A stretch of DNA of 13,697 nt. It comes from CAZGLR01 sp964526635 (lineage in GTDB: Bacteria; Zixibacteria; MSB-5A5; GN15; JAAZOE01). Positions 1 through 6,639 of the stretch are shown piece after piece (position 1 is the first letter of the stretch; each line of letters opens with the position of its first letter). The notes beneath the pieces are model-generated. The model ran no database searches, was not told where the DNA came from, and was given only the letters and a program-made list of their open reading frames with translations. The position numbers were made by a program, and so were the translations under genes. The stretch spans positions 1 through 13,697 of the forward strand of contig CAZGLR010000090.1 in NCBI GenBank assembly GCA_964526635.1, given 5' to 3'.

Positions 1-930
1 CTTGAGGAAAAACTCGGTCAGGCGCTGCGGAGTTTCAAGCGGCTGGCGATGGAATACTCGCCGATGGGCCGGCTGCCGTATATCGCCAAAGTCGATGCCG
101 GGACCCTGGATTTAATCCGTTCGTTCGGCGCGGAAATTGTCACATCGGCCAATCTGGTCGCCAAATTCGATGCCTGCCTGTCGGCAGACCAGGTTGCCAC
201 ACATCGCCAGGCAGCCGAAAAGGTAAACGCGATCAAAGACGCCGCCTTCGATCTGATCAAAACTAAAGTTGCCGCCGGTGAGAAAATCACCGAATTCGAT
301 GTCGTGACCTTTATCATGGATCAGTTCAAGATCAATAAAATGATCACTGATCATGTGCCGATCTGTGGTGTCGGCGCCAATGCCGGCAATCCACATTATG
401 AACCCGAAGCCGCCACAGCGACAGCAATTGGCAAAGATGATCTCGTGTTGATCGACCTGTGGGCGCGGCTCGATCAGGCTAATTCGGTCATTGCGGATAT
501 TACCTGGATGGCCTATACCGGTGCCACTGTACCGGATAAATATGAAGAGCCTTTTCAGCTTATCGCTATGGCCCGCGACGCCGCTGTCTCGTACCTGAAA
601 AAGAACTGGGGTAAAAAGCAGATTCACGGATTTGAGGTCGATGATGTCTGCCGCAATGTAATTGCCAGCGATGGTCTCGATTCCTATTTCACCCATCGCA
701 CCGGTCATTCAATAGCGGTGGCAACTCACGGCCCGGGGCCGAATATCGATAATCTCGAAACCGAAGATCGCCGCATCCTGATGCCCGGACATCTTTTTTC
801 AATCGAACCGGGGTTGTATTTTGATGATTTCGGTCTGCGTACGGAGATCGACGTGCTGATCACGCCCGATGGCCCCGAAGTCACGACGCAGCCGGTACAG
901 CAGGAAATTTTAAGTCTCTTTGCCGACTAA
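1..930 (+). CDS. M24-family metallopeptidase (Xaa-Pro aminopeptidase-like), 5' end outside the window
   Basis: Probable cytosolic dinuclear-metal aminopeptidase or prolidase of the M24 (pita-bread) fold, removing residues next to proline. The frame is open from base 1. The methionine at 49 is internal: the residues before it and the EYSP...LPYIAKVDAGT stretch after it resemble the end of the N-terminal creatinase-like domain, so the true start lies upstream. Counting from that Met, all five expected metal ligands are present: D136 (LVLIDLW), D150 (ADITW), H220 (HRTGHSI), E253 (SIEPG) and E266 (LRTEID). The last ~290 residues visible cover the whole catalytic domain. A Nudix gene follows after 27 bp on the same strand, so co-transcription is possible. 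Family is secure; exact substrate (Xaa-Pro dipeptide, N-terminal Xaa-Pro, or another creatinase-type substrate) is not. Confidence 0.9.
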   Translation, partial: LEEKLGQALRSFKRLAMEYSPMGRLPYIAKVDAGTLDLIRSFGAEIVTSANLVAKFDACLSADQVATHRQAAEKVNAIKDAAFDLIKTKVAAGEKITEFDVVTFIMDQFKINKMITDHVPICGVGANAGNPHYEPEAATATAIGKDDLVLIDLWARLDQANSVIADITWMAYTGATVPDKYEEPFQLIAMARDAAVSYLKKNWGKKQIHGFEVDDVCRNVIASDGLDSYFTHRTGHSIAVATHGPGPNIDNLETEDRRILMPGHLFSIEPGLYFDDFGLRTEIDVLITPDGPEVTTQPVQQEILSLFAD

Positions 931-957
931 TGTAATAGTGCAACTGCTTGAGCTCTT

Positions 958-1512
958 ATGTATGTAACGCATCATCTCATCCAGGAAGCCGCTGATAAAT
1001 ACGGCTATCCGCCGGTCATCCAGATGATTGCACCGGTCCCGCGCCATGAATTCGATTTCATCAAATCGACGCAGCATTACGGACGCGCCCATGATATCAC
1101 CATGTTTATTTTCAAAGGCAGCGACCTGATCGTGATCGCCAAACATCATTATCCGCCGGGCTTGTTCCGGCCGCCGTCGGGGGCAATAAAACCGGGTGAG
1201 ACGATCGAGGAGGGAGCCCTCCGGGAAGCGCATGAAGAAACCGGCTGTGTTATCAAACTCGAACGATACATATTGCAGGTCAATGTGACATTTACCGATG
1301 GTCATCATCATATCCCCTGGCGGTCCCATGTTTTCGCTGGACATTACGTGTCCGGCGATCTCAGGCCGATCGACACGGAGGAGATCCGTGATGTCGCCCT
1401 GGCTACGATCGACGATTTTATTCTCTATAAAGAAATTATCCGGCAGAAAACCGCCTCGGGCGGCTTGAATTATCGCGCCCGCCTGCACGATGAAGTTTTG
1501 CGATTGTTGTAA
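958..1512 (+). CDS. Nudix hydrolase
   Basis: A 184-residue protein with a full Nudix box at residues 75-98: G75, five residues, E81, seven residues, then REAHEETGCV. This is the Mg-binding loop-helix-loop that hydrolyses nucleoside diphosphates linked to another moiety. Only the final hydrophobic position deviates, being Cys before Val. The strand before the box (DITMFIFKGSDLIVI) and the PPSGAIKPGE turn are typical of the fold. About 45 residues precede the first fold strand and I do not recognise them. The ATG at 958 is the only convincing start, though no good Shine-Dalgarno sequence precedes it. It lies 27 bp after the M24 gene, and a candidate terminator follows at 1600-1645. Substrate cannot be read from sequence; ADP-ribose, dinucleotide polyphosphate and housecleaning roles are all open. 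Confidence 0.88.
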   Translation: MYVTHHLIQEAADKYGYPPVIQMIAPVPRHEFDFIKSTQHYGRAHDITMFIFKGSDLIVIAKHHYPPGLFRPPSGAIKPGETIEEGALREAHEETGCVIKLERYILQVNVTFTDGHHHIPWRSHVFAGHYVSGDLRPIDTEEIRDVALATIDDFILYKEIIRQKTASGGLNYRARLHDEVLRLL

Positions 1513-1599
1513 GGGTATAATGGCCGACTAACCACCGCATTGCTGTTTCCTTCGATAGCTATTTGCAGAAGTTTGTGATTTCGACTCACCATCATGTCG

Positions 1600-1645
1600 C
1601 CCACTACGGAGCGGCTTTGCTGCGGAGTCGTGGGTTTACTTTTTT
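1600..1645 (+). terminator. Candidate rho-independent terminator after the Nudix gene
   Basis: The arms CCCAC (1600-1604) and GTGGG (1630-1634) close an imperfect hairpin whose inner arms, ACTACGGAGC and GCTGCGGAGT, also pair partly. It is followed at once by the T-rich tract TTTACTTTTTT (1635-1645). It lies 88 bp after the Nudix stop. The stem contains mismatches and a bulge, so the call is moderate. Confidence 0.4.
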
Positions 1646-1675
1646 CATGAAGCTATGTTGTCTTTGATCAGAAAG

Positions 1676-1698
1676 CCGCACCCTGTGGGTGTGGTACC
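1676..1698 (-). repeat. Hairpin repeat, partial copy A (hairpin end only)
   Basis: On the minus strand this begins GGTACC and forms an 8-bp stem with a 3-nt loop: plus-strand CCGCACCC-TGT-GGGTGTGG, where one pair is a G-T wobble. It matches the hairpin end of the intact copy at 6456-6525 but is inverted relative to it. Sequence beyond the hairpin (plus 1650-1675) only loosely resembles the rest of the unit, so this copy is degenerate or truncated. Confidence 0.6.
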
Positions 1699-1751
1699 GG
1701 AATCTGGTTACATCAGAGAATTTGATATTGATCTTTCAAGCAGGATTGCGC

Positions 1752-1795
1752 GGTACCCATCAGAACGATGGGGCAAGGGGAATTATGTACAAACC
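1752..1795 (-). repeat. Hairpin repeat, partial copy A' (distal half only)
   Basis: Read on the minus strand, this stretch ends in CTGATGGGTACC. It aligns along about 40 bases with the distal half of the intact copy at 6487-6525, sharing the blocks CAT.ATTCC, TTGCC.CAT and CTGATGGG.TACC. The hairpin half expected next to it (plus ~1796-1822) is absent; arsR-remnant sequence is there instead. Same orientation as copy A, from which it is 53 bp away. The Shine-Dalgarno and ATG of the arsR remnant fall inside this copy. Confidence 0.5.
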
Positions 1796-1988
1796 GAAAC
1801 TATTGCGGATTATGCCATATATAAAATTGGCCCGACGCAAGAAAACGCTGTACCAAAGACGGGCTGCTATACTCAAAGCGCTGGCCCATCCGATCCACCT
1901 GCTGATTGTCGATGATCTGTCTCACGGAGAACGCTACGTCCGCGAATTGACCGATATGATCGAAGGTGATTATCAAAATCCCGCTTGA
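1785..1988 (+). pseudogene. arsR: arsR remnant, 5' part of an ArsR-family arsenic repressor gene
   Basis: The stretch LYQRRAAILKALAHPIHLLI followed by VDDLSHGERYVRELTDMI is the N-terminal half of an ArsR/SmtB winged-helix repressor of the kind that controls acr3 operons. Similarity stops at about 1970, before the DNA-recognition helix, and the frame ends at a TGA at 1986-1988 after five unrelated codons. The two cysteines usual in this arsenite-binding region (ERCVCEL type) are Tyr and Arg here. Each change is one transition away from a Cys codon (TAC and CGC from TGC). The ATG at 1785 has AAGGGG four bases upstream, but the first ~19 residues do not look like ArsR. Without a recognition helix or the metal site it cannot act as a normal repressor. 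Overlaps the acr3 remnant in another frame. Confidence 0.75.
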
Positions 1989-2289
1989 TATCATCAGCAT
2001 CGCGCTTCCGCTTCTGATATACTTTGTGTTGATATACCTGGTCAGCTTTTATCTCAGCAAGAAAGCCCGCGCCGATTATCCCCGGGCCACGACGTTGAGT
2101 ATTACCGCAGCATCAAACAATTTCGAGCTGGCGATTGCTGCAGCGGTGGCGGTTTTTGGCATCGACTCCGGAGTAGCCTTTGCGGCAGTGATGGGGTCAT
2201 TGGCGGAGGTTCCGGTACTGATTGGACTTGTGAATGTGGCCTTCTATTTCCGCCAGAAATATTTTGAGGCGGAAATGATCTCGATGTAA
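1966..2289 (+). pseudogene. acr3: acr3 remnant, last ~100 codons of an arsenite efflux permease gene
   Basis: From KIPLDIISIALPLLIYF to the end this is the C-terminus of the ACR3 arsenite/H+ antiporter family: the SNNFELA motif (residues 50-56) and GSLAEVPVLIGL (77-88) with its conserved Glu (E81), ending FYFRQKYF. Intact ACR3 has ~350 residues and ten membrane helices. Here only the last two to three helices remain, and the catalytic Cys of helix 4 is lost. The only start is a GTG at 1966, at the join. Family-consensus GPLVEVP reads GSLAEVP, two changes each explainable by one transition, which fits relaxed selection. The 5' side joins directly, in a different frame, to the arsR remnant, so one internal deletion of an ars operon is the simplest explanation. 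A small expressed membrane peptide cannot be excluded but is unlikely. Confidence 0.8.
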
Positions 2290-2622
2290 GGTATGAACTT
2301 CGGCAGAGCGGATGATCATCTGCCGCTGATATTACTCGTGCGCATGTATCGATGTTAGGCCACAACGCAGCCACAGCAGGACCAAAGTCAAACTCACCCA
2401 GCGGGTGAGTTACAGTTCTTGTAATCAGTCAGCCTGATCCCCTGGGATACCTCCTCGGAGCAGAGAATCCCTCCATACCCAATTCATAACCAGCACTATC
2501 GCTACCAAAATAGCCATTTTTGACCAGTATACCAACAATCCCTAAACCCTTTAAACAGCCTGCCGATATTACATACAAAGGGGATAAGTTAAATATACTC
2601 GTGCAAGGAAACACAACCGGTT
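2290..2622. other. Gene-free spacer before the FIST gene
   Basis: No convincing gene is seen on either strand in these 333 bases. It holds a perfect hairpin and a diverged repeat copy (2391-2451), then AT-richer sequence leading to the FIST start. A TATACT hexamer at 2594-2599 could be a -10 box, but no good -35 lies 16-18 bp upstream. AAGGA at 2605-2609 is 13 bases from the FIST ATG, which is long for a Shine-Dalgarno. Confidence 0.5.
2391..2451 (+). repeat. Hairpin repeat, diverged relative (copy E)
   Basis: A perfect 9-bp stem with a 3-nt loop, AACTCACCC-AGC-GGGTGAGTT (2391-2411), is followed 21 bp later by CCTGAT (2433-2438) and GGGATACC (2444-2451). The layout matches the intact copy at 6456-6525: a CACCC/GGGTG hairpin, a GTTC-containing spacer, then CCTGAT and GGGATACC. 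The sequence is well diverged and the spacer is about 11 bp shorter, so it may be an old copy or a chance resemblance. It lies 101 bp after the acr3 remnant. No T-tract follows on the plus strand, so it is not a standard terminator. Confidence 0.4.
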
Positions 2623-3798
2623 ATGTCTACAAGCACGCACACCGCTGAAAAGACAACAGCATCTATTCTATCCGGCGTATCAACCAAATGGAAATGCGCC
2701 GACGCTGTTTGCGATCTCGCCGAACAAATCTACCAGCCAGAGGCTGCTCTGACAGCTGTATTTGCTTCATCAAACTACGATCTCGAAGAACTGGGGCCAT
2801 TGCTTCGCGACGCCTTTCCGCAGGGCGCCCTGATCGGGTGTACCACGGCTGGGGAAATCACACCATTGGGATACCGTGATAATTCCCTTACCGGCTTCAG
2901 CCTTTCGGGCCGTGTTGCCGCAACCAGAACCTTCGATATTGACTGCCTGGCTGATATTCATCCCGAAACACTGAAATCACTCCGTCAGGAATCGCAGGAT
3001 TTTCTGGAGAAACACACGACGGATCAACCAGGCTCCAGTACGTTCGCGCTGTTTTTTATCGATGGCATGTCTGGGGCTGAGGAACAAACTGTGGTCCTGG
3101 TCAGTCGAGCGCTTGGCGACATTCCACTGACTGGCGGCAGCGCCGGCGATAATTTAAGATTTGGCCAGACACAGGTATTGATCGACGGCCGCTTTATCTC
3201 CAAGGCGGCATCGATCACGTTGATCAACACAAGGCTGCCTTTTGAGATTATTAAAACCCAGCATTTTATCCCCACCGACACCAGGATGGTCATCACCGAA
3301 GCTGATCAGGCAACACGCACGGTCAGGGAAATCAATGGGTGCCCAGCCGCCGAAGAATATGCCCGCCTGATCGGACAGTCTGTCGAACGATTAACTCCCG
3401 ATATTTTTTCGCAATATCCGGTCATGCTTAAAATCGGCGGCGAGTATTTCGTTCGCTCGATCCAGAAGAAAAATCCCGATGGCAGTCTGACGTTTTACTG
3501 CGCCATCGACAACGGCCTCGTTCTCTCGCTGGGTCGCAGCGGTAATCTTCTGGATAATCTGCAGGAAAGGCTGGCGGCGGCGGCAGCACGGCTGGGACAG
3601 TCACAACTGCTGATTTCATTCGAATGTGTATTGCGCAAACTGGAAGTTTATAAAAATTTGCTCGTTCATCCAATGAGCGACCTGCTGACGTCGTACAACG
3701 CAATCGGCTTTCATTCCTATGGCGAACAGATCAATTCTGTTCACGTCAATCAGACATTTACCGGCGTGATGCTCGGGGGAATCAATGAACACGCCTGA
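2623..3798 (+). CDS. FIST-domain signal-transduction sensor, NosP-like arrangement
   Basis: A 391-residue soluble protein with FIST_N (about residues 40-240: LIGCTTAGEI at 70-79, GGSAGDNLRF at 171-180) and FIST_C (about 240-390: GFHSYGEQINSVHVNQTFTG at 362-381). FIST domains are small-ligand sensors. Those encoded next to a histidine kinase include NosP proteins, which bind heme and report nitric oxide to kinases such as NahK. H214 in KTQHFIPTD sits where this family often keeps a His, and is my candidate heme ligand (inference). No signal peptide or membrane segment is present, so it is cytoplasmic. The downstream hybrid kinase overlaps it by 14 bases and its Shine-Dalgarno lies inside this gene, so the two are translationally coupled and probably partners. 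Full family length, no disruption seen. Ligand is unproven: heme/NO, or an amino acid as first proposed for FIST. Confidence 0.88.
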   Translation: MSTSTHTAEKTTASILSGVSTKWKCADAVCDLAEQIYQPEAALTAVFASSNYDLEELGPLLRDAFPQGALIGCTTAGEITPLGYRDNSLTGFSLSGRVAATRTFDIDCLADIHPETLKSLRQESQDFLEKHTTDQPGSSTFALFFIDGMSGAEEQTVVLVSRALGDIPLTGGSAGDNLRFGQTQVLIDGRFISKAASITLINTRLPFEIIKTQHFIPTDTRMVITEADQATRTVREINGCPAAEEYARLIGQSVERLTPDIFSQYPVMLKIGGEYFVRSIQKKNPDGSLTFYCAIDNGLVLSLGRSGNLLDNLQERLAAAAARLGQSQLLISFECVLRKLEVYKNLLVHPMSDLLTSYNAIGFHSYGEQINSVHVNQTFTGVMLGGINEHA

Positions 3799-6121
3799 AG
3801 ACACTCATGCCCGGATTGTTGCGCTGGAACGCGAGATTTACCGCCTGCGCAAAGTCAACACCGTCCTGATGAACCGTGTTGAGAAAAGCATGGATTTGCA
3901 GGGCGATGCATTTTCTCTGTTCGAATCAAATATCCTTTTGCAGAAAACGGTCGATGTACAGACCCGTGAACTCAAACGAGAAATCCATGAACGGAAAACA
4001 GCTGGAAAACTGCTTCGGGAATCGCTGCAGAAACTCTCTTTACACATTCAATATACTCCCGTGGGGGTGATTGAATGGGACCCTGATTTTCGCGTGGTCG
4101 AATGGAATGCCGCCGCCGAAAATATGTTCGGCTATACCAAACAGGAGGCACTGGGACAATCAGCGCTCGACCTGGTCGTGAAACCATCGGAACGCGAAAA
4201 AATCGCCAATCTCTACAAAGACTTGCTGACCAGGCAGGGCGGAATTCGCAGTGTCGATGAATGTGTCTGCAAAGATGGTTCCCACATTGTCTGTGACTGG
4301 TACAATACGACCTTGATTAATGGCGAGGGTACCGTTATCGGAGTGGCCTCACTGGTACAGAATATTACCATCCGGGTCAATGCTGACCGTGAGAAACGGG
4401 AACGACTGGAACGGGCTCAAAAACAGCGCTTTGCCGTCAGCCGCATGACCACCGATGAGATCATCACCTGCGCCGATTTCGCCAGCGCGGTACGGATGAT
4501 GCTCGAAATCGTGGCGGATGCCATAGATGTCCAACGAGTCAGTGTCTGGCAATTCGACAAAAACAATACTGTCCTCTCCTGCGTTGACCTGTATGAATCG
4601 TCAAGCCATCGTCATTCCTCAGGCGCAGTGCTTCATCGCAGTGATTACCCCGAATATTTCGAGGCAATCATCAAAGACCGGGTTGTCGTCGCCGATGACG
4701 CCCTGATCGATCCCCGGACCAAAGCATTCGGCGATACCTATCTCATTCCCAATGGCATCACGTCGATGCTCGATATCACTTTCCGTATTTCCGGTGCTCC
4801 GCTGGGAATAGTCTGTATCGAACATACCGGCGACACCAGGAAATGGCACACCGATGAAATAGCCTTCGCCGATGAAATATCAAGCCTGTTGTCGCAGGTG
4901 TATTTGAACTCGGAGAAGAAACGAACCGAGGAACAAAAACGCGAATTGCAGGAACGCCTCGACCGCGCCAAACACATGGAATCACTGGGTTTGCTGGCCG
5001 GCGGTGTCGCCCACGATCTCAATAATATTCTCGGACCGGTGGTCGGATACACCGACCTGATCCTTATGCAGATGGACGAAGACAATACCCTGACCGACCG
5101 TATCCGCCGCATCGGCAAATCAGCCCAGGAGGCCGCTGATGTCATCCAGGATCTGCTGACCCTTGCCCGACGCGGCCGCTATGAACTGATGCCGTGCGAC
5201 CTTAATCGAATTATCCATGATTTCATGGAATCCCCGACCTTTTTAAGCCTGACCGAACAAAAACCTCATATCAAAATCACCGCCAATCTCGATGATTCTA
5301 TCGGTACAATTAATGGCTCCCCGCCGCATTTGCTTAAATTGATCATGAACCTGACGGTGAATGCTTTCGACGCCATCGCAAACGAGGGCGAAATATATAT
5401 CGCCACCAGTTGCCGAGATATCGACGCGTTGTCAAATGGTTACTCACTGGAAGAAAACGCCGGAACCTACGTCTGCTTCAGTATCGCCGATACCGGTACC
5501 GGTATTCCACCGGAAGCACTGGATAAAATCTTTGAACCGTATTTCTCGAGAAAGAAAATGAGTACTTCCAGTGGCAGTGGGCTCGGCTTGTCGGTGGTCT
5601 ATGGCGTCATCAAAGATCACAATGGCTACTATGATATCATTTCATCGGTCGACAACGGCACAGTCTTTAAAACATATCTGCCCATTCCGGAAGAAGAAAA
5701 GAAAGCAGCAAAGAAAGAAGATACCGAAATTACCGGCAGTGAGACAATTCTGGTGGTCGATGATAACGAGGGACAACGCGAAGTTGCCATCGCATTAATC
5801 AAAAGCCTGGGCTATACGGTGTGCGCTGTCGAAAGCGGCGAGGCTGCAATAGAATATCTCCGTGATCACCACGTTGATCTGGTGATGCTGGATATGATCA
5901 TGCCGCCGGGAATCGATGGCCTGGAAACGTATAGCGAAATTATCAAGATACATCCCGGCCAGAAAGCACTTATCTCCACCGGATTTTCCGCAACCGATCG
6001 GGTACGTATGATGCAGGAACTCGGGGCCGGGCAATACCTGCGGAAGCCGTTTACGCTCAATGCTCTTGGTCGCGCTATCCGCGAAGAGCTGGCCCGCACG
6101 CCCGATACCTCCCCGGCATAG
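3785..6121 (+). CDS. Hybrid sensor histidine kinase (PAS-GAF-HisKA-HATPase-REC), FIST partner
   Basis: A 778-residue cytoplasmic kinase without membrane segments. Order: N-terminal coiled coil (1-85) with KVNTVLMNRVEKSMDLQGDA, resembling the leader of FIST-linked kinases; PAS (about 86-197, GYTKQEALG); GAF (about 225-375); HisKA with phospho-acceptor H410 in GGVAHDLNNILG; HATPase_c with N box NLTVNAFDA (522-530), G1 DTGTGIP (569-575) and G2 GSGLGLS (597-603); receiver (654-770) with D659/D660, phospho-acceptor D703 and K754. All catalytic residues are present, so it should autophosphorylate and pass phosphate to its own receiver. No output domain or HPt protein is seen nearby, so the onward target is unknown. 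The ATG at 3785 has GGGGGA (3775-3780) four bases upstream, inside the FIST gene, supporting coupled translation. The FIST protein is the likely trans-acting input; PAS and GAF may add other signals. Confidence 0.92.
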   Translation: MNTPEDTHARIVALEREIYRLRKVNTVLMNRVEKSMDLQGDAFSLFESNILLQKTVDVQTRELKREIHERKTAGKLLRESLQKLSLHIQYTPVGVIEWDPDFRVVEWNAAAENMFGYTKQEALGQSALDLVVKPSEREKIANLYKDLLTRQGGIRSVDECVCKDGSHIVCDWYNTTLINGEGTVIGVASLVQNITIRVNADREKRERLERAQKQRFAVSRMTTDEIITCADFASAVRMMLEIVADAIDVQRVSVWQFDKNNTVLSCVDLYESSSHRHSSGAVLHRSDYPEYFEAIIKDRVVVADDALIDPRTKAFGDTYLIPNGITSMLDITFRISGAPLGIVCIEHTGDTRKWHTDEIAFADEISSLLSQVYLNSEKKRTEEQKRELQERLDRAKHMESLGLLAGGVAHDLNNILGPVVGYTDLILMQMDEDNTLTDRIRRIGKSAQEAADVIQDLLTLARRGRYELMPCDLNRIIHDFMESPTFLSLTEQKPHIKITANLDDSIGTINGSPPHLLKLIMNLTVNAFDAIANEGEIYIATSCRDIDALSNGYSLEENAGTYVCFSIADTGTGIPPEALDKIFEPYFSRKKMSTSSGSGLGLSVVYGVIKDHNGYYDIISSVDNGTVFKTYLPIPEEEKKAAKKEDTEITGSETILVVDDNEGQREVAIALIKSLGYTVCAVESGEAAIEYLRDHHVDLVMLDMIMPPGIDGLETYSEIIKIHPGQKALISTGFSATDRVRMMQELGAGQYLRKPFTLNALGRAIREELARTPDTSPA

Positions 6122-6275
6122 ACACCCGGAATCACCCGGCCGGTCAAGAGGTCAATGAAATCACTATCAGTCGATGCCACTGAACAAAGGGTGAGGATAT
6201 ATTCGCCTCCACAGAACATCCACTTGCTACCAGCTTGAATAGACTTTTAAGGCATCTTTGAGCATCATTCCCAAT

Positions 6276-6330
6276 GGTACCACACCCGGAGGGTGTGGCT
6301 CGCTGCTCATGATTCCAATTGCCACACCAT
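6276..6330 (+). repeat. Hairpin repeat, copy B (cut by the scaffold gap)
   Basis: Begins GGTACC and forms a perfect hairpin, CCACACCC-GGA-GGGTGTGG (6280-6298). Over its 55 bases it matches copy C (6456-6510) with three mismatches. It is cut off at 6330 where the N run begins. Same orientation as copies C and D. Confidence 0.85.
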
Positions 6331-6430
6331 NNNNNNNNNNNNNNNNNNNNNNNNNNNNNNNNNNNNNNNNNNNNNNNNNNNNNNNNNNNNNNNNNNNNNN
6401 NNNNNNNNNNNNNNNNNNNNNNNNNNNNNN
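6331..6430. other. Scaffold gap (100 N)
   Basis: Exactly 100 undetermined bases, the usual placeholder for a gap of unknown size. It starts inside repeat copy B, and copy C lies 25 bases beyond its right end. The repeat very likely caused the assembly break. True length and content are unknown, and contiguity across it rests on scaffolding. Confidence 0.98.
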
Positions 6431-6455
6431 ATTTATCTGATTCGATAGCTTCCCC

Positions 6456-6525
6456 GGTACCACACCCGGAGGGTGTGGCTCGCTGTTCATGATTCCAATT
6501 GCCACATAATCCTGATGGGATACCG
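6456..6525 (+). repeat. Hairpin repeat, copy C (most complete unit, ~70 bp)
   Basis: Reference unit of the family. It starts GGTACC, has the perfect 8-bp stem and GGA loop (6460-6478), then a ~32-base body containing CTCGCTGTTCATGATTCC, and ends CCTGATGGGATACC (6511-6525). The two ends are imperfect inverted repeats (GGTACCACACC against GGTATCCCATC, 8 of 11), reminiscent of a small non-autonomous mobile unit. There is no open reading frame of its own and no T-tract after the hairpin on either strand. Confidence 0.85.
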
Positions 6526-6594
6526 GGAAACAATCGAATGGGAAGCCCACCTCGGAAAGTCGGGTCACGGTTTTATCTGCTTTGATGACGTCGC

Positions 6595-6618
6595 GGTACC
6601 ACACCTGCAGGGGGTGGC
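6595..6618 (+). repeat. Hairpin repeat, copy D (hairpin end, degenerate)
   Basis: GGTACC followed by an imperfect hairpin, CCACACCT-GCA-GGGGGTGG (6599-6617), with mismatched pairs. The distal half of the unit is not recognisable. It begins 22 bases after the tyrA stop on the tyrA-sense strand, so it would lie at the 3' end of the aroH-tyrA transcript. Confidence 0.55.
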
Positions 6619-6639
6619 GTTCAATCTGCCATATCCCCG

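Larger units (their letters stand above)
6122..6639. other. Convergent intergenic spacer with repeats and scaffold gap
   Basis: This lies between the 3' ends of the hybrid kinase (+) and tyrA (-). It holds repeat copies B, C and D and 100 undetermined bases. Open frames that run through the gap and the repeats are artefacts of unknown codons plus repeat sequence. In 6122-6275 I see no gene, no T-tailed terminator and no promoter. Confidence 0.6.

Noticed and set aside
49..51. ATG at 49 as the start of the M24 peptidase gene
   Set aside because: The frame is open to base 1, and the residues on both sides continue the end of the family's N-terminal domain. The gene is cut by the window edge.
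1655..1915. An 86-codon plus-strand frame overlapping the arsR remnant
   Set aside because: Its translation begins in repeat copy A and shows no domain; the arsR frame carries the recognisable homology.
2391..2411. Perfect 9-bp hairpin as a rho-independent terminator
   Set aside because: No T-tract follows on the plus strand and only a weak, interrupted one on the minus strand. Its shape and neighbours fit the repeat family better.
6144..6604. Open frames on the minus strand across the scaffold gap
   Set aside because: They read through undetermined bases, and the known parts are translated repeat copies (twice giving the same PHPPGVVP peptide).
6276..6618. CRISPR array
   Set aside because: Copies differ in completeness, spacing is irregular, each copy is itself a long imperfect unit, and no cas gene is present.
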